Shown: positions 1 to 9,390, counted from the stretch's first letter. The stretch: 64,000 bases of DNA from Pseudomonadota bacterium (GCA_029780695.1 JAKOYD010000035.1:88689-152688); one strand, 5' to 3'. Numbers and translations are program-made. Notes: a model not told the origin generated them from the letters alone.

Positions 1-1885
1 CGCCACCATCCTCGGCGTGTTCATCGCTTTCGTGCTGTCGGCGCTGACCTTGCAGAGCGTCATCGCCGACGGCGCCCGCTTCGAACAGACGATCTACCAG
101 TGGATGGTGATCGGCGGCCTCAAGATGGAGGTCGGCTTTCTTGTCGACAGCCTCACGGCCACCATGATGTGCGTGGTGACCTTTGTGTCGTTGATGGTGC
201 ACGTCTACACCATCGGCTACATGGCCGACGACGACGGCTACAACCGCTTTTTCTCGTACATCTCGCTGTTTACCTTCTCGATGTTGATGCTCGTGATGAG
301 CAATAACTTCCTGCAGCTGTTCTTCGGCTGGGAAGCGGTCGGCCTGGTGTCCTATCTACTGATTGGCTTCTGGTTCAACCGGCCGACAGCCATTTTTGCC
401 AACATGAAGGCTTTCCTGGTGAACCGGGTTGGCGACTTCGGCTTCATTCTGGGCATTGGGCTGATCGCTGCGTACGCGGGAACCCTGAATTACGGCGAGG
501 TGTTTGCCAAGTCTGGCGACCTGGCCAAGCTTGGCTTTCCCGGCACCGACTGGTTGCTCATCACCGTCATCTGCATTGGCCTGTTCATCGGCGCCATGGG
601 CAAGTCGGCGCAGTTTCCGCTGCACGTCTGGCTACCGGATTCAATGGAAGGCCCCACGCCCATTTCCGCGCTGATTCACGCAGCGACCATGGTGACGGCA
701 GGTATCTTCATGGTGGCGCGCATGTCGCCGCTGTTCGAACTGTCGGACACCGCGCTAAACTTCATCCTGATCATCGGCGCCATCACGGCTCTGTTCATGG
801 GCTTTCTGGGCATCATCCAGAACGACATCAAGCGGGTGGTGGCGTATTCGACGCTGTCGCAGCTCGGCTACATGACGGTCGCGCTGGGCGCGTCTGCCTA
901 CTCGGTCGCGGTGTTTCACCTGATGACGCACGCGTTCTTCAAGGCACTGCTGTTTCTCGCCGCGGGTTCGGTCATCATCGGCATGCACCACAATCAGGAC
1001 ATCCGCTGGATGGGTGGCGTGCGCAAGTACATGCCCATCACCTGGCTGACCTTCCTGATCGGCTCGCTGGCGCTCATCGGCACGCCTTTCTTTTCGGGCT
1101 TCTACTCGAAGGACGCCATCATTGAGGCAGTGCACGCCAGCCACCTGCCGGGTGCCAGCTTTGCGCACTTTGCGGTGCTGGCGGGCGTGTTCGTCACGGC
1201 GTTCTATTCGTTCCGCCTCTACTTCCTTGTCTTTCATGGCAACGAGCGGTACGACCAGAATCCCGACGCGCATCACGACGACCACCATGGACACGGGCAT
1301 GATGAAAAACCTCACGAAACGCCTTGGGTCGTGTGGCTCCCGCTGGTTCTGCTGGCCATCCCGTCGGTGGTCATCGGCGCGATGACGCTCATGCCGATGC
1401 TGTTCGGCTTCTTCAATGGTGTGATCCATGTGGATGGCACACGCCATCACGCCATGGCCGAACTGGCGAAGGAAATCCACGGTTGGGTGCCCATGGCACT
1501 GCACGGCTTCACCGCCGCGCCGTTCTGGCTGGCGCTGGCCGGCGTGGCGGCGTCCTACTACATGTACATGGTTAATCCGGCGTTACCCGCGGCCATCCAG
1601 CGTGCTTTCCAGCCGATCTACAACCTGCTCGAGAACAAGTATTACCTGGACTGGTTCAACGAGAACGTCATCGCTCGGGGCGCGCGCCTGTTGGGCACCG
1701 GCCTGTGGAAGGGCGGTGACCGCGCGCTGATCGACGGGCTGGTTGTCAATGGGTCATGGAAGGTGGTCGGATGGGTGTCTGGCGTTGCGCGTCGGCTGCA
1801 GTCCGGTTATCTCTATCACTATGCGTTGGTGATGATCCTGGGCATTTTCGTGCTGATGACGTACTTCGTCTGGCTCAACAAGTAA
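1..1885 (+). CDS. nuoL: NADH-quinone oxidoreductase subunit L (5' end outside window)
   Basis: Antiporter-like proton-pumping subunit of the membrane arm of respiratory complex I. The reading frame is open from base 2, so the gene begins upstream; 627 residues are visible and roughly the first 50 of a usual NuoL are missing. The visible part is a polytopic membrane protein with the family's Lys/His-containing helices (for example the stretch around GKSAQFPLHVWLPDSMEGPT) and a His-rich loop near residues 420-435 (HHDDHHGHGHDE), followed by the long C-terminal lateral-helix region. It is followed 18 bases later by nuoM in the usual nuo order. The GTG at 17 is an internal codon, not the start. 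Confidence 0.97.
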   Translation, partial: ATILGVFIAFVLSALTLQSVIADGARFEQTIYQWMVIGGLKMEVGFLVDSLTATMMCVVTFVSLMVHVYTIGYMADDDGYNRFFSYISLFTFSMLMLVMSNNFLQLFFGWEAVGLVSYLLIGFWFNRPTAIFANMKAFLVNRVGDFGFILGIGLIAAYAGTLNYGEVFAKSGDLAKLGFPGTDWLLITVICIGLFIGAMGKSAQFPLHVWLPDSMEGPTPISALIHAATMVTAGIFMVARMSPLFELSDTALNFILIIGAITALFMGFLGIIQNDIKRVVAYSTLSQLGYMTVALGASAYSVAVFHLMTHAFFKALLFLAAGSVIIGMHHNQDIRWMGGVRKYMPITWLTFLIGSLALIGTPFFSGFYSKDAIIEAVHASHLPGASFAHFAVLAGVFVTAFYSFRLYFLVFHGNERYDQNPDAHHDDHHGHGHDEKPHETPWVVWLPLVLLAIPSVVIGAMTLMPMLFGFFNGVIHVDGTRHHAMAELAKEIHGWVPMALHGFTAAPFWLALAGVAASYYMYMVNPALPAAIQRAFQPIYNLLENKYYLDWFNENVIARGARLLGTGLWKGGDRALIDGLVVNGSWKVVGWVSGVARRLQSGYLYHYALVMILGIFVLMTYFVWLNK

Positions 1886-1903
1886 GGAAGAGCGAGAATA
1901 AAA

Positions 1904-3379
1904 ATGGGTTGGTTGAGCCTCGCCATCTGGACGCCGATTGTCTTCGGCGCCGTACTGCTGGCACTGGGTCGGGAGAGTCAAGCGCCGCTCGTGCGCTGGA
2001 TCGCACTCATCGGTTCGGTGATCAGCTTCCTGGTCACACTGCCGCTCTACGGCGGTTTCCGCCTCGGCACGGCCGAGATGCAATTCGTCGAGAAGTCGGT
2101 GTGGATTCCGCGCTTCAACGTCAACTACCACTTGGGCGTGGACGGCATTTCACTGTGGTTCGTGCTGCTGACTGCCTTCATCACCGTCATCGTGGTGATC
2201 GCTGGCTGGGAAGTGATCCAGAAGAAGGTCAACCAGTACATGGCGGCCTTCCTGATCCTGTCGGGCCTGATGATCGGCGTGTTTGCCGCGCTCGATGGTG
2301 TGCTGTTCTACGTGTTCTTTGAAGCCACGCTGATCCCGATGTACCTCATCATTGGTATCTGGGGCGGGCCGAACAAGATCTACGCAGCCTTCAAGTTCTT
2401 CCTCTACACCTTGCTCGGCTCTCTGCTCACGCTGGTGGCCTTCATCTACTTGTACACGCGTGCGGGTGGCAGCTTCGACATTCTGACCTGGCAGACCCTG
2501 CCGCTGTCGGGCACGGCGCAGACCTTGCTGTTCTTTGCACTGTTCGCGGCGTTTGCCGTGAAGGTGCCCATGTGGCCGGTTCATACCTGGTTGCCTGACG
2601 TGCACGTCGAGGCACCGACCGGCGGCTCGGCCGTGCTGGCCGCCATCATGCTGAAGCTGGGTGCTTATGGCTTCCTGCGCTTTTCGTTGCCGGTGCTGCC
2701 CGACGCGTCGCGTGAATGGGCGTGGCTGATGATCGCGTTGTCGCTCATCGCCGTGATTTATGTTGGCCTGGTGGCGCTGGTGCAGCAAGACATGAAGAAG
2801 CTGGTGGCCTACTCGTCGGTGGCGCACATGGGCTTCGTTACGCTCGGTTTCTTCATCTTTAACGACATGGGCATCTCCGGTGGCATCGTCCAGATGATTG
2901 CCCACGGCTTCGTGTCAGGCGCCATGTTCCTGTGCATCGGCGTGTTGTACGACCGGGTGCATTCACGCGAAATCTCGAGCTATGGCGGGGTGGTCAACAC
3001 CATGCCGCGCTTCACAGCCTTTGCGCTGCTGTTTGCCATGGCCAACTGCGGCTTGCCGGGCACCGCTGGTTTCGTGGGTGAGTGGATGGTCATACTAGGT
3101 GCCGTCAAGGCCAATTTCTGGATCGGGCTGGCGGCTGCCACGGCGCTGATCTCAGGCGCGGCCTACACCCTGTGGATGTTCAAGCGTGTCTATCTGGGTC
3201 CGGTGACCAATGACGACGTGCGTGAACTGACCGACATCAACGGCCGCGAATTCCTGATGCTGGCGGCTCTGGCGATAGCCGTGCTGTGGATGGGCTTGCA
3301 TCCCAAGCCGATCACAGACGTGATGGACGCGTCGGTGGCCAACCTGATCAAGCAGGTGGCGGTATCCAAGCTGAATTGA
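1904..3379 (+). CDS. nuoM: NADH-quinone oxidoreductase subunit M
   Basis: Second antiporter-like subunit of complex I, 491 residues, the normal family length. It is almost entirely hydrophobic, with about 14 predicted membrane helices. The conserved functional motifs VPMWPVHTWLPDVHVEAPT and QQDMKKLVAYSSVAHMGF are intact; they supply the Lys and His residues of the proton channel. The ATG at 1904 follows a purine-rich stretch (aaggaagagcgag) that serves as ribosome binding site, and lies just after the nuoL stop, so the genes are co-transcribed. Confidence 0.98.
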   Translation: MGWLSLAIWTPIVFGAVLLALGRESQAPLVRWIALIGSVISFLVTLPLYGGFRLGTAEMQFVEKSVWIPRFNVNYHLGVDGISLWFVLLTAFITVIVVIAGWEVIQKKVNQYMAAFLILSGLMIGVFAALDGVLFYVFFEATLIPMYLIIGIWGGPNKIYAAFKFFLYTLLGSLLTLVAFIYLYTRAGGSFDILTWQTLPLSGTAQTLLFFALFAAFAVKVPMWPVHTWLPDVHVEAPTGGSAVLAAIMLKLGAYGFLRFSLPVLPDASREWAWLMIALSLIAVIYVGLVALVQQDMKKLVAYSSVAHMGFVTLGFFIFNDMGISGGIVQMIAHGFVSGAMFLCIGVLYDRVHSREISSYGGVVNTMPRFTAFALLFAMANCGLPGTAGFVGEWMVILGAVKANFWIGLAAATALISGAAYTLWMFKRVYLGPVTNDDVRELTDINGREFLMLAALAIAVLWMGLHPKPITDVMDASVANLIKQVAVSKLN

Positions 3380-3390
3380 GGACATTGGAG

Positions 3391-4878
3391 ATGATTGACA
3401 GATTCAGTTGGGTGGCCATCTATCCAGAAGTCGTGCTGCTGGTCATGGCGTGCGTGATCGCGCTGGTCGATCTGCTCGACAGCAGTTCACGCCGCATGCC
3501 GGCGTACATTCTGTCTTTGCTGACGTTGCTGGGCGTGGCCGGGCTGACGGGCATTTACGCCATGGGAGAGCAGACCGTTTACGGGTTTGACGGCCTGGTG
3601 GTGAGCGATCCGCTGGCCAACTGGCTCAAGTGCTTCTCTGCGCTGGCGGTGCTGGTCACGTTCATCTACGGGCGTCGCTACGTGTCCGAGCGCGGCATGC
3701 TGCGCGGTGGCGAATGGTACGTACTGGGGCTGCTGTCGTTGCTGGGCGCATTTGTGATGATCGCGGCCAACAACTTCATGCTGCTGTATCTGGGTCTCGA
3801 GTGCCTCACGCTGTCGGGCTACGCCATGGTGGCGCTGCGCCGCGACCACGCGGTGTCGGTCGAGGCCGCGATGAAATACTTCGTGCTGGGTGCCATGGCC
3901 TCCGGCTTCCTGCTGTACGGTCTGTCCATGTTGTACGGCGCCACCGGCACACTGGACATCGGTGGTGTCTACAAGGCTGTTTCCTCGGGGCAAATCAGGC
4001 ACGTGGTACTGGTGTTCGGCTTGGTCTTCGTCGTGGCGGGCGTGGCGTTCAAGTTCGGTGCCGTTCCGTTTCACATGTGGATTCCCGACGTCTATCAGGG
4101 CGCGCCCACGGCCGTCACACTGATGATTGGCGCTGCACCCAAGCTGGCCGCGTTTGCCATGGCCATTCGCCTGCTGGTCGAGGGCCTGCTGCCGCTGGCT
4201 TTCGACTGGCAACAGATGTTGGGCCTGCTGGCGATTGCCTCCCTGTTGATTGGCAACCTGGCGGCCATTGCGCAGACCAACATCAAGCGCATGCTGGCTT
4301 ATTCCACCATCTCTCACATGGGGTTTGTGTTGCTGGGTTTGATGGCTGGCGTGGTCAACGGTAATTCACTGGCGGCGGCCAACGCCTACAGCTCGGCCAT
4401 GTTCTATGTTGTCACCTATGTGCTGACGACCTTAGTGAGCTTCGGCGTGATCTTGTTGCTGTCGCGCGAAGGCCATGAGAGCGAGGAAATTGCCGACTTT
4501 GCAGGCCTTAACCACCGCAGCCCGCTTTATGCCGGCATCATGGCGATCTGCTTGTTCTCGATGACTGGCCTGCCGCCGTTGGTGGGCTTTCAGGCCAAGT
4601 TGTCGGTGCTGCAGGCGCTGGTCAGCACGGGGCAGGGTGCCTACATCGCGCTGGCCGTCTTCGCAGTGATTCTGTCGCTGATCGGCGCGTTCTACTACCT
4701 GCGTGTCATCAAGGTCATGTATTTCGACGACCCGGTGTCCGAGGCGCCCATCCAGGCGCCCATGGACATGCGTGCCGTGCTCACCGCCAACGGTGCGCTG
4801 CTGCTGATTCTGGGCATCCTGCCGGGCGGGCTGATGACCCTGTGTGCCAACGCCATCGTGAAGATGCTGGCCACCTGA
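3391..4878 (+). CDS. nuoN: NADH-quinone oxidoreductase subunit N
   Basis: Third antiporter-like subunit and last nuo gene of complex I, 495 residues. The start is set at ATG 3391, preceded by an acceptable GGAG at 3387-3390. An upstream in-frame extension into nuoM exists but gives a non-membrane N-terminus unlike the family. The motifs FKFGAVPFHMWIPDVYQGAPT and QTNIKRMLAYSTISHMGF match the antiporter fold. The gene is 11 bases downstream of nuoM and 2 bases upstream of the DUF2818 gene, so all are probably in one transcript. Confidence 0.98.
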   Translation: MIDRFSWVAIYPEVVLLVMACVIALVDLLDSSSRRMPAYILSLLTLLGVAGLTGIYAMGEQTVYGFDGLVVSDPLANWLKCFSALAVLVTFIYGRRYVSERGMLRGGEWYVLGLLSLLGAFVMIAANNFMLLYLGLECLTLSGYAMVALRRDHAVSVEAAMKYFVLGAMASGFLLYGLSMLYGATGTLDIGGVYKAVSSGQIRHVVLVFGLVFVVAGVAFKFGAVPFHMWIPDVYQGAPTAVTLMIGAAPKLAAFAMAIRLLVEGLLPLAFDWQQMLGLLAIASLLIGNLAAIAQTNIKRMLAYSTISHMGFVLLGLMAGVVNGNSLAAANAYSSAMFYVVTYVLTTLVSFGVILLLSREGHESEEIADFAGLNHRSPLYAGIMAICLFSMTGLPPLVGFQAKLSVLQALVSTGQGAYIALAVFAVILSLIGAFYYLRVIKVMYFDDPVSEAPIQAPMDMRAVLTANGALLLILGILPGGLMTLCANAIVKMLAT

Positions 4879-4880
4879 GA

Positions 4881-5189
4881 ATGAGCCAATCGCTCTCGGT
4901 CTGGCTGCTGATCCTACTGGCGTTCGTCGCCGCCAACCTGCCGTTTGTCAACCAACGCCTGCTTACCGTGGTGCCCTTGAAGGCACCGGTCAAGAACCTG
5001 GCCTGGCGGCTGGTTGAGCTCATGGTGTGGTATTCGGTGGTCATTGCCATCGGCATGGCCATGGAACGTGCGGTGGGACAAAACCAGGGGCAAGGCTGGG
5101 AGTTCTACGCCGTCACGGGCGCTATGTTTCTGACATTGGCATTTCCTGGCTTCGTCTATCGCTACCTCGTGCGCCGAGGCGGCCGATGA
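4881..5189 (+). CDS. DUF2818 family small membrane protein
   Basis: Protein of 102 residues with three hydrophobic segments (about residues 6-25, 45-65 and 77-95) and a basic C-terminal tail, so an inner-membrane protein with a cytoplasmic Arg-rich end. It fits DUF2818, which in Burkholderiales normally follows nuoN. The start is ATG 4881, two bases after the nuoN stop, and its own stop overlaps the start of the Nudix gene (ATGA). A role in complex I assembly or stability is suggested only by position; no activity is known to me. Confidence 0.85.
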   Translation: MSQSLSVWLLILLAFVAANLPFVNQRLLTVVPLKAPVKNLAWRLVELMVWYSVVIAIGMAMERAVGQNQGQGWEFYAVTGAMFLTLAFPGFVYRYLVRRGGR

Positions 5190-5776
5190 GCCCGCATCTG
5201 GACGAGCGTCGCGTCGATGGGCAAGAGATCCTCAAGGGACACTTCCTGCACGCCTTTCGCGACCAGGTGCGTCTGCCCGACGGCAAAATTACCCAACGCG
5301 AGTACATCGTCCATCCCGGCGCGGTGATGATCGTGCCGTTGTTGCAAACGCCCCATGGCGACACCGACTTGGTGCTGGAGCGTCAATACCGCTACCCCGT
5401 TCAGCAGGTCATCATCGAGTTTCCGGCCGGCAAGCTTGACCCCGGCGAAGACACGTTACCTTGCGCCCAGCGCGAGCTGCGCGAAGAAACCGGCTACACC
5501 GCGCGCCAATGGGCGCGCGCGGGTGTTTTGCATCCGGTGGTGTCTTACTCCACCGAGTTCATCGAAATCTGGTTTGCCCGCGACTTGGTGCCGGGCGAGC
5601 GGCGACTCGATGAAGGCGAGTTTCTTGATGTGTTCACGTTGTCGGTTGCAGAATTCGGCGCCTGGTGCCGCGATGGTCGGGTAACCGACGCTAAAACGCT
5701 GATCGGCGGGCTTTGGCTGCAGAATGTGCAAAGCGGCGCCTGGAAGCTGGATTGGCAGGACGTGGCGCCCGATTGA
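5186..5776 (+). CDS. Nudix hydrolase, probable ADP-ribose pyrophosphatase
   Basis: Cytoplasmic enzyme of 196 residues with a perfect Nudix box at residues 82-104 (G-x5-E-x7-RE-L-x-EE-x-G-Y), the Mg-binding catalytic helix. The flanking residues (ERQYRYP before, and the IEIWFA strand after) resemble the ADP-ribose/NUDT5-type subfamily, which splits ADP-ribose into AMP and ribose 5-phosphate. The start ATG 5186 overlaps the preceding stop by ATGA, implying translational coupling to the nuo-linked DUF2818 gene. A link to NAD turnover would suit the complex I neighbourhood, but the substrate is inferred. Confidence 0.88.
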   Translation: MSPHLDERRVDGQEILKGHFLHAFRDQVRLPDGKITQREYIVHPGAVMIVPLLQTPHGDTDLVLERQYRYPVQQVIIEFPAGKLDPGEDTLPCAQRELREETGYTARQWARAGVLHPVVSYSTEFIEIWFARDLVPGERRLDEGEFLDVFTLSVAEFGAWCRDGRVTDAKTLIGGLWLQNVQSGAWKLDWQDVAPD

Positions 5777-5780
5777 GCCC

Positions 5781-6251
5781 ATGAAAGTTCTCGACCTGCA
5801 ATGCCCGCACGGCCACGCCTTCGAGGGCTGGTTTTCGTCCGAGGACGACTTTCAGAATCAACTGGCGCGCCAGCTGCTTGAATGCCCCATGTGCGGGGAC
5901 ACCGCGATCTCCAAGCTGCCGAGCGCGCCACGGCTGAATCTGGGCGCCTCGTCGGCACATCAGCTTGCCGGATCTCACCAACCTCCTGAACCATCGGCAG
6001 CGCCCGTGGCGGCCTTGCCGCCAGCGGCGGTGCAGGCGGCCTGGATGCAGGTGGTGCGCCGCGTGATGGCCGACACCGAGGACGTGGGCGAGCGTTTTGC
6101 CGAAGAGGCGCGCCGCATGCACTATGGCGAAGTCAGCGAACGAGGCATCCGCGGTCAGGCCACGCTGGAGCAGACGGAGGAATTGCTGGATGAGGGCATC
6201 GCCGTGATGCCACTGCCGATTCCACCCGGCTTCAAGAACACGCTGCAATAG
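5781..6251 (+). CDS. DUF1178 family protein
   Basis: Hypothetical cytoplasmic protein of 156 residues. The N-terminus carries LQCPHGHAFEGWFSS, then CPMCGD around residue 36, a possible zinc-binding pair of Cys motifs typical of DUF1178. The middle is a Pro/Ala-rich linker, and the C-terminal third is a charged helical segment. It starts four bases after the Nudix stop and closes the co-directional nuo-linked run; the next gene is convergent. Its function is unknown. Confidence 0.85.
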   Translation: MKVLDLQCPHGHAFEGWFSSEDDFQNQLARQLLECPMCGDTAISKLPSAPRLNLGASSAHQLAGSHQPPEPSAAPVAALPPAAVQAAWMQVVRRVMADTEDVGERFAEEARRMHYGEVSERGIRGQATLEQTEELLDEGIAVMPLPIPPGFKNTLQ

Positions 6252-6292
6252 CTTTGTGTCCGCGCCGCGCTGGCTCCAGCGCGTGGTCGAAA

Positions 6293-7012
6293 TCAGGCAC
6301 AGGCGGGACTGTTGACGATGGCGCGCAGCGCTTCCGTGTCGAGGATGCGCACGTGGCGCTGTTTGACTTCGACGATGCCCTCTTCGGCGAATTTCGAGAA
6401 CGTGCGGCTCACCGTTTCCAGCTTCAGGCCCAGGTAGCTGCCGATTTCTTCGCGCGTCATGCGCAGCACCAGCTCGCTTTGCGAAAAGCCGCGCGCATGC
6501 AGGCGTTGCACCAGGTTTAGCAAAAAGGCGGCCAAGCGCTCTTCGGCGCGCATACTGCCCAACAGCAGCATGACCCCATGCTCGCGCACGATCTCGCGGC
6601 TCATGATCTTGTGCACGTGACTTTGCAGCGCCGGCACCTCGCGCGAGAGTTCCTCGATACGGTCGTAGGGCATGACGCAAACCTCGGCATCTTCCAGCGC
6701 CACCGCATCGCAGGTGTGGCGATCTCCCACGATGCCATCCAGCCCGATGATTTCGCCTGCCATCTGAAAGCCTGTCACCTGATCACGCCCGTCCTCGGTG
6801 GCAATACAGGTCTTGAAAAAGCCGGTGCGGATGGCGTAGAGCGCGTTGAACGCGTCGCCGTTGGAAAACAGCGCCGCGCCACGCTTGATCTTGCGGCGCG
6901 TGGCCACCAGATCGTCAAGTTTGCCCATATCGTCACCCGACAGACCCATCGGCATGCACAGCTCGCGCAGGTTGCAATTAGAGCAGGCGACTTTGATGGT
7001 TTGCGGCGTCAT
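6293..7012 (-). CDS. fnr: FNR-type oxygen-sensing transcriptional regulator
   Basis: Crp/Fnr family regulator of 239 residues. Three N-terminal cysteines (C10, C13, C19) and a fourth at about C101 match the ligands of the oxygen-labile [4Fe-4S] cluster of true FNR proteins. A cyclic-nucleotide-fold domain follows, then a dimerisation helix and a C-terminal winged helix. The recognition helix ETVSRTF contains the E-x2-SR signature that reads TTGAT half-sites. The start is ATG 7012; the longer frame to 7105 adds an unrelated Cys-rich stretch. It is divergent from hemN, and an FNR box lies between them, so autoregulation is possible. Confidence 0.95.
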   Translation of the reverse strand: MTPQTIKVACSNCNLRELCMPMGLSGDDMGKLDDLVATRRKIKRGAALFSNGDAFNALYAIRTGFFKTCIATEDGRDQVTGFQMAGEIIGLDGIVGDRHTCDAVALEDAEVCVMPYDRIEELSREVPALQSHVHKIMSREIVREHGVMLLLGSMRAEERLAAFLLNLVQRLHARGFSQSELVLRMTREEIGSYLGLKLETVSRTFSKFAEEGIVEVKQRHVRILDTEALRAIVNSPACA

Positions 7013-7131
7013 CGGGGCATGTGGGCAGTGGAAAGCCTTGAGCGTCGTCAAGTACGCGCATTTTAGGCGATGGGCTGCGCGGCCCCCGAATTTGACGCAG
7101 CACAAAAACCCGACGAAACAGCTCGGATACC

Positions 7132-7145
7132 TTGATCATTGTCAA
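7132..7145. promoter_or_regulatory. FNR box (TTGAT-N4-GTCAA)
   Basis: The 14-base sequence TTGATCATTGTCAA matches the FNR consensus TTGAT-N4-ATCAA with one mismatch. It lies between divergent fnr and hemN, 55 bases before the hemN ATG and 119 bases from the fnr ATG. Anaerobic activation of hemN by FNR is established in other proteobacteria; control of this particular promoter is inferred. Confidence 0.75.
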
Positions 7146-7200
7146 GGCGCCAGCCGCCCGACCCGGCGACATTTCGTGCCTAGGTTCAAAGGAATTCGCG

Positions 7201-8583
7201 ATGACCGCCATCACCACCGAGCTGTTGACCCGGTTCGACGTCCCCGGGCCGCGCTACACCTCATACCCGACGGCCGACCGGTTCGTGGAGGCGTTTGGCG
7301 AGCCCGAGTATCTGCAAGCGCTGGATCAGCGCCGCGCCGGGCCGGCGGCGCTGGCGCTGCCCTTGTCGCTGTACGTGCACATACCCTTCTGCGAGTCGCT
7401 GTGCTACTACTGCGCCTGCAACAAGATCATCACCAAGCACCATGAACGCAGCGCGCCGTACTTGCGCTACCTGAGCAAGGAAGTCGACCTGCACGTGCAG
7501 CACCTGGGCGCGGGCCTGCCGGTCAGCCAGTTGCACCTGGGCGGCGGCACCCCGACGTTCTTCAGCGACGACGAGTTGAGTGACTTGATGTCGATGCTGC
7601 GCCGCAACTTCAGCCTGGTGCCCGGCGGCGAATACTCCATCGAAGTTGATCCGCGCACCGTCGACGAAGCGCGCCTCGAAACGCTGGCGCGCCTGGGCTT
7701 CAACCGCCTGAGCCTTGGCGTGCAGGACTTCGACCCGCTGGTGCAGAAAGCCGTGCACCGCATTCAGCCGGCCGAAAAGGTGTTTGCGCTGGCTGACGCC
7801 GCGCGCCGCATCGGCTTCGAATCCATCAACGCCGACCTGATCTACGGCCTGCCCAAGCAGACGCCTGAATCATTCGAGCGCACGCTGGCGCAGGTGACCG
7901 AACTGCGGCCCGACCGCATTGCGCTGTACGCTTATGCACACTTGCCCGAGCGCTTCAAGCCGCAACGGCGCATCATCGCCATCGACCTGCCGGGCGCGGC
8001 CAACAAGGTGTCGATGTTGGCGCGGGCGCTGGCGGCGTTTGAATCGGCCGGCTACGACTACATCGGCATGGACCACTTCGCCCTGCCCAACGACGCGCTG
8101 GCCGTGGCCAAGCGGCAGGGCCGGCTGCACCGCAACTTCCAGGGCTACAGCACGCAACCCGACTGCGACCTGATCGGCCTGGGCGTGTCGGCCATCGGCA
8201 AGGTGGGCGCCACCTACAGCCAAAACGCCAAGTCGCTGGAGGAATACCAGGACCTGCTCGACCAAGGCCACCTGCCCGTGGTGCGCGGCCTGGCGGTGTC
8301 GCGCGACGACCTGCTGCGCCGCGCCGTCATCATGGCGCTGATGTGCCAGGGCGAGGTGCTTTTTGAATCGATCGAACTGGCTCATCTGATCGACTTTCGC
8401 GAATACTTCGCCACCGAACTGGAAACGCTGCGCGGCATGCAGGCGCAAGGGCTGGTCACGGTGAGCGACAGCGCCGTTCAGGTCACCTCCATGGGCTGGT
8501 TCTTCGTGCGCGGCGTGGCCATGGTGTTCGACAAATACCTGCAGGCCGATCGCACGCGGGCACGTTTCTCCAAGATCATTTAG
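7201..8583 (+). CDS. hemN: Oxygen-independent coproporphyrinogen III dehydrogenase
   Basis: Radical-SAM enzyme of 460 residues that decarboxylates coproporphyrinogen III to protoporphyrinogen IX without oxygen, the anaerobic step of heme synthesis. The radical-SAM cysteines are C64, C68 and C71, followed by C73, in the HemN pattern C-x3-C-x2-C-x-C. The glycine-rich SAM motif GGGTPTF and the C-terminal HemN domain are present. The start ATG 7201 has an AAAGGA ribosome binding site nine bases upstream; the frame open from 7132 runs through the FNR box and is not used. FNR control is probable from the box at 7132-7145. Confidence 0.97.
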   Translation: MTAITTELLTRFDVPGPRYTSYPTADRFVEAFGEPEYLQALDQRRAGPAALALPLSLYVHIPFCESLCYYCACNKIITKHHERSAPYLRYLSKEVDLHVQHLGAGLPVSQLHLGGGTPTFFSDDELSDLMSMLRRNFSLVPGGEYSIEVDPRTVDEARLETLARLGFNRLSLGVQDFDPLVQKAVHRIQPAEKVFALADAARRIGFESINADLIYGLPKQTPESFERTLAQVTELRPDRIALYAYAHLPERFKPQRRIIAIDLPGAANKVSMLARALAAFESAGYDYIGMDHFALPNDALAVAKRQGRLHRNFQGYSTQPDCDLIGLGVSAIGKVGATYSQNAKSLEEYQDLLDQGHLPVVRGLAVSRDDLLRRAVIMALMCQGEVLFESIELAHLIDFREYFATELETLRGMQAQGLVTVSDSAVQVTSMGWFFVRGVAMVFDKYLQADRTRARFSKII

Positions 8584-8690
8584 GGCCCTCAGTGGGACGA
8601 CGCCAATGGCCCGCACCAGCCCGGCCATGGCGCCCCCCGATGGACTTGCTTCGCAGCCCTCGGCGGAGGCCAGGAAGGCGACATACTCGA
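8584..8690. repeat. Degenerate copy of the CCCCCTGAGTCGC-type intergenic repeat (family D)
   Basis: The gap between hemN and the next gene resembles the GC-rich elements at 10321, 13776 and 62227: it contains CCCTCAGTGGGACGACGCC, a GCGCCCCCCGATGG piece and CTTCGCAGCCCTCGGCGGAGG. The copy is poor and was judged by eye. Confidence 0.4.
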
Positions 8691-8693
8691 CCC

Positions 8694-9380
8694 ATGCAAA
8701 CCTCTCTCGCAGTGACCGCCTTGTTGATGGGTCTGGCCGGCGGCCCCCATTGCATCGCCATGTGCGGCGCGGCCTGCGCTGGCATCGGCCAGGCGGCGGC
8801 GCCGCGCACCACGCAGGCCATTTCGATGTTCCAGCTTGGCCGGGTGGCTGGCTATTCCGCGCTGGGCGCGCTGGCCGCGGCCACCATGCAGGGTCTGGGC
8901 TGGCTCACCGTGCAGTCGGCGGCGCTGCGGCCGGCCTGGACCATGGTGCACGTGGCCGCCGTGCTGCTGGGTCTGGTGCTGCTGATTCAGGCGCGCCAAC
9001 CGGTGTGGCTGGAAACCGGCGCGCGCCGCGTCTGGGCACGGGTGCGCGTGGCCACGCAGTCGCTGGGATTGGCGGCGCCGCTGGGCTTGGGAGTGGCTTG
9101 GGCGCTGCTGCCCTGCGGGCTGCTGTATTCGGCGCTGTTGGTGGCGGCCCTGGCGGGCAACGTGGCTGGCGGCACGGCGGTAATGGCGCTGTTCGCCATT
9201 GGCTCGGGCGTGTCGCTGTGGGCCGGCCCGTGGCTGCTGCTGCGGATGGGGCAAAACGGCCGCGGCGCCTGGAGCATGCGCATTGCTGGCGCGGCGCTGA
9301 TGCTTACCTCCGCCTGGGGCTTGTACATGGGCCTGGCGCACGACCAGGCGCCGTGGTGCGTGGTGCCCGCCGCGCACTGA
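8694..9380 (+). CDS. TauE/SafE-type (COG2836-like) membrane protein
   Basis: Inner-membrane protein of 228 residues with about six hydrophobic helices. The first helix carries GLAGGPHCIAMCGAAC, the GG-x-HC-x2-MCG signature of the COG2836/'heavy-metal transport' subgroup, in which the His and Cys residues may bind copper. A second LLPCGLLYSAL motif resembles DsbD-like transporters. In related bacteria this family sits beside cbb3 oxidase maturation, FNR and hemN genes, which suits a role in metal supply or redox maturation of the anaerobic respiratory chain; that role is inference. The start is ATG 8694. Confidence 0.8.
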   Translation: MQTSLAVTALLMGLAGGPHCIAMCGAACAGIGQAAAPRTTQAISMFQLGRVAGYSALGALAAATMQGLGWLTVQSAALRPAWTMVHVAAVLLGLVLLIQARQPVWLETGARRVWARVRVATQSLGLAAPLGLGVAWALLPCGLLYSALLVAALAGNVAGGTAVMALFAIGSGVSLWAGPWLLLRMGQNGRGAWSMRIAGAALMLTSAWGLYMGLAHDQAPWCVVPAAH

Positions 9381-9390
9381 GTGCGGCCTG

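Noticed and set aside
6252..6292. Rho-independent terminator between the DUF1178 gene and fnr
   Set aside because: CGCGCTGGCTCCAGCGCG can form a hairpin, but the loop is only two bases and no T-run follows on either strand.
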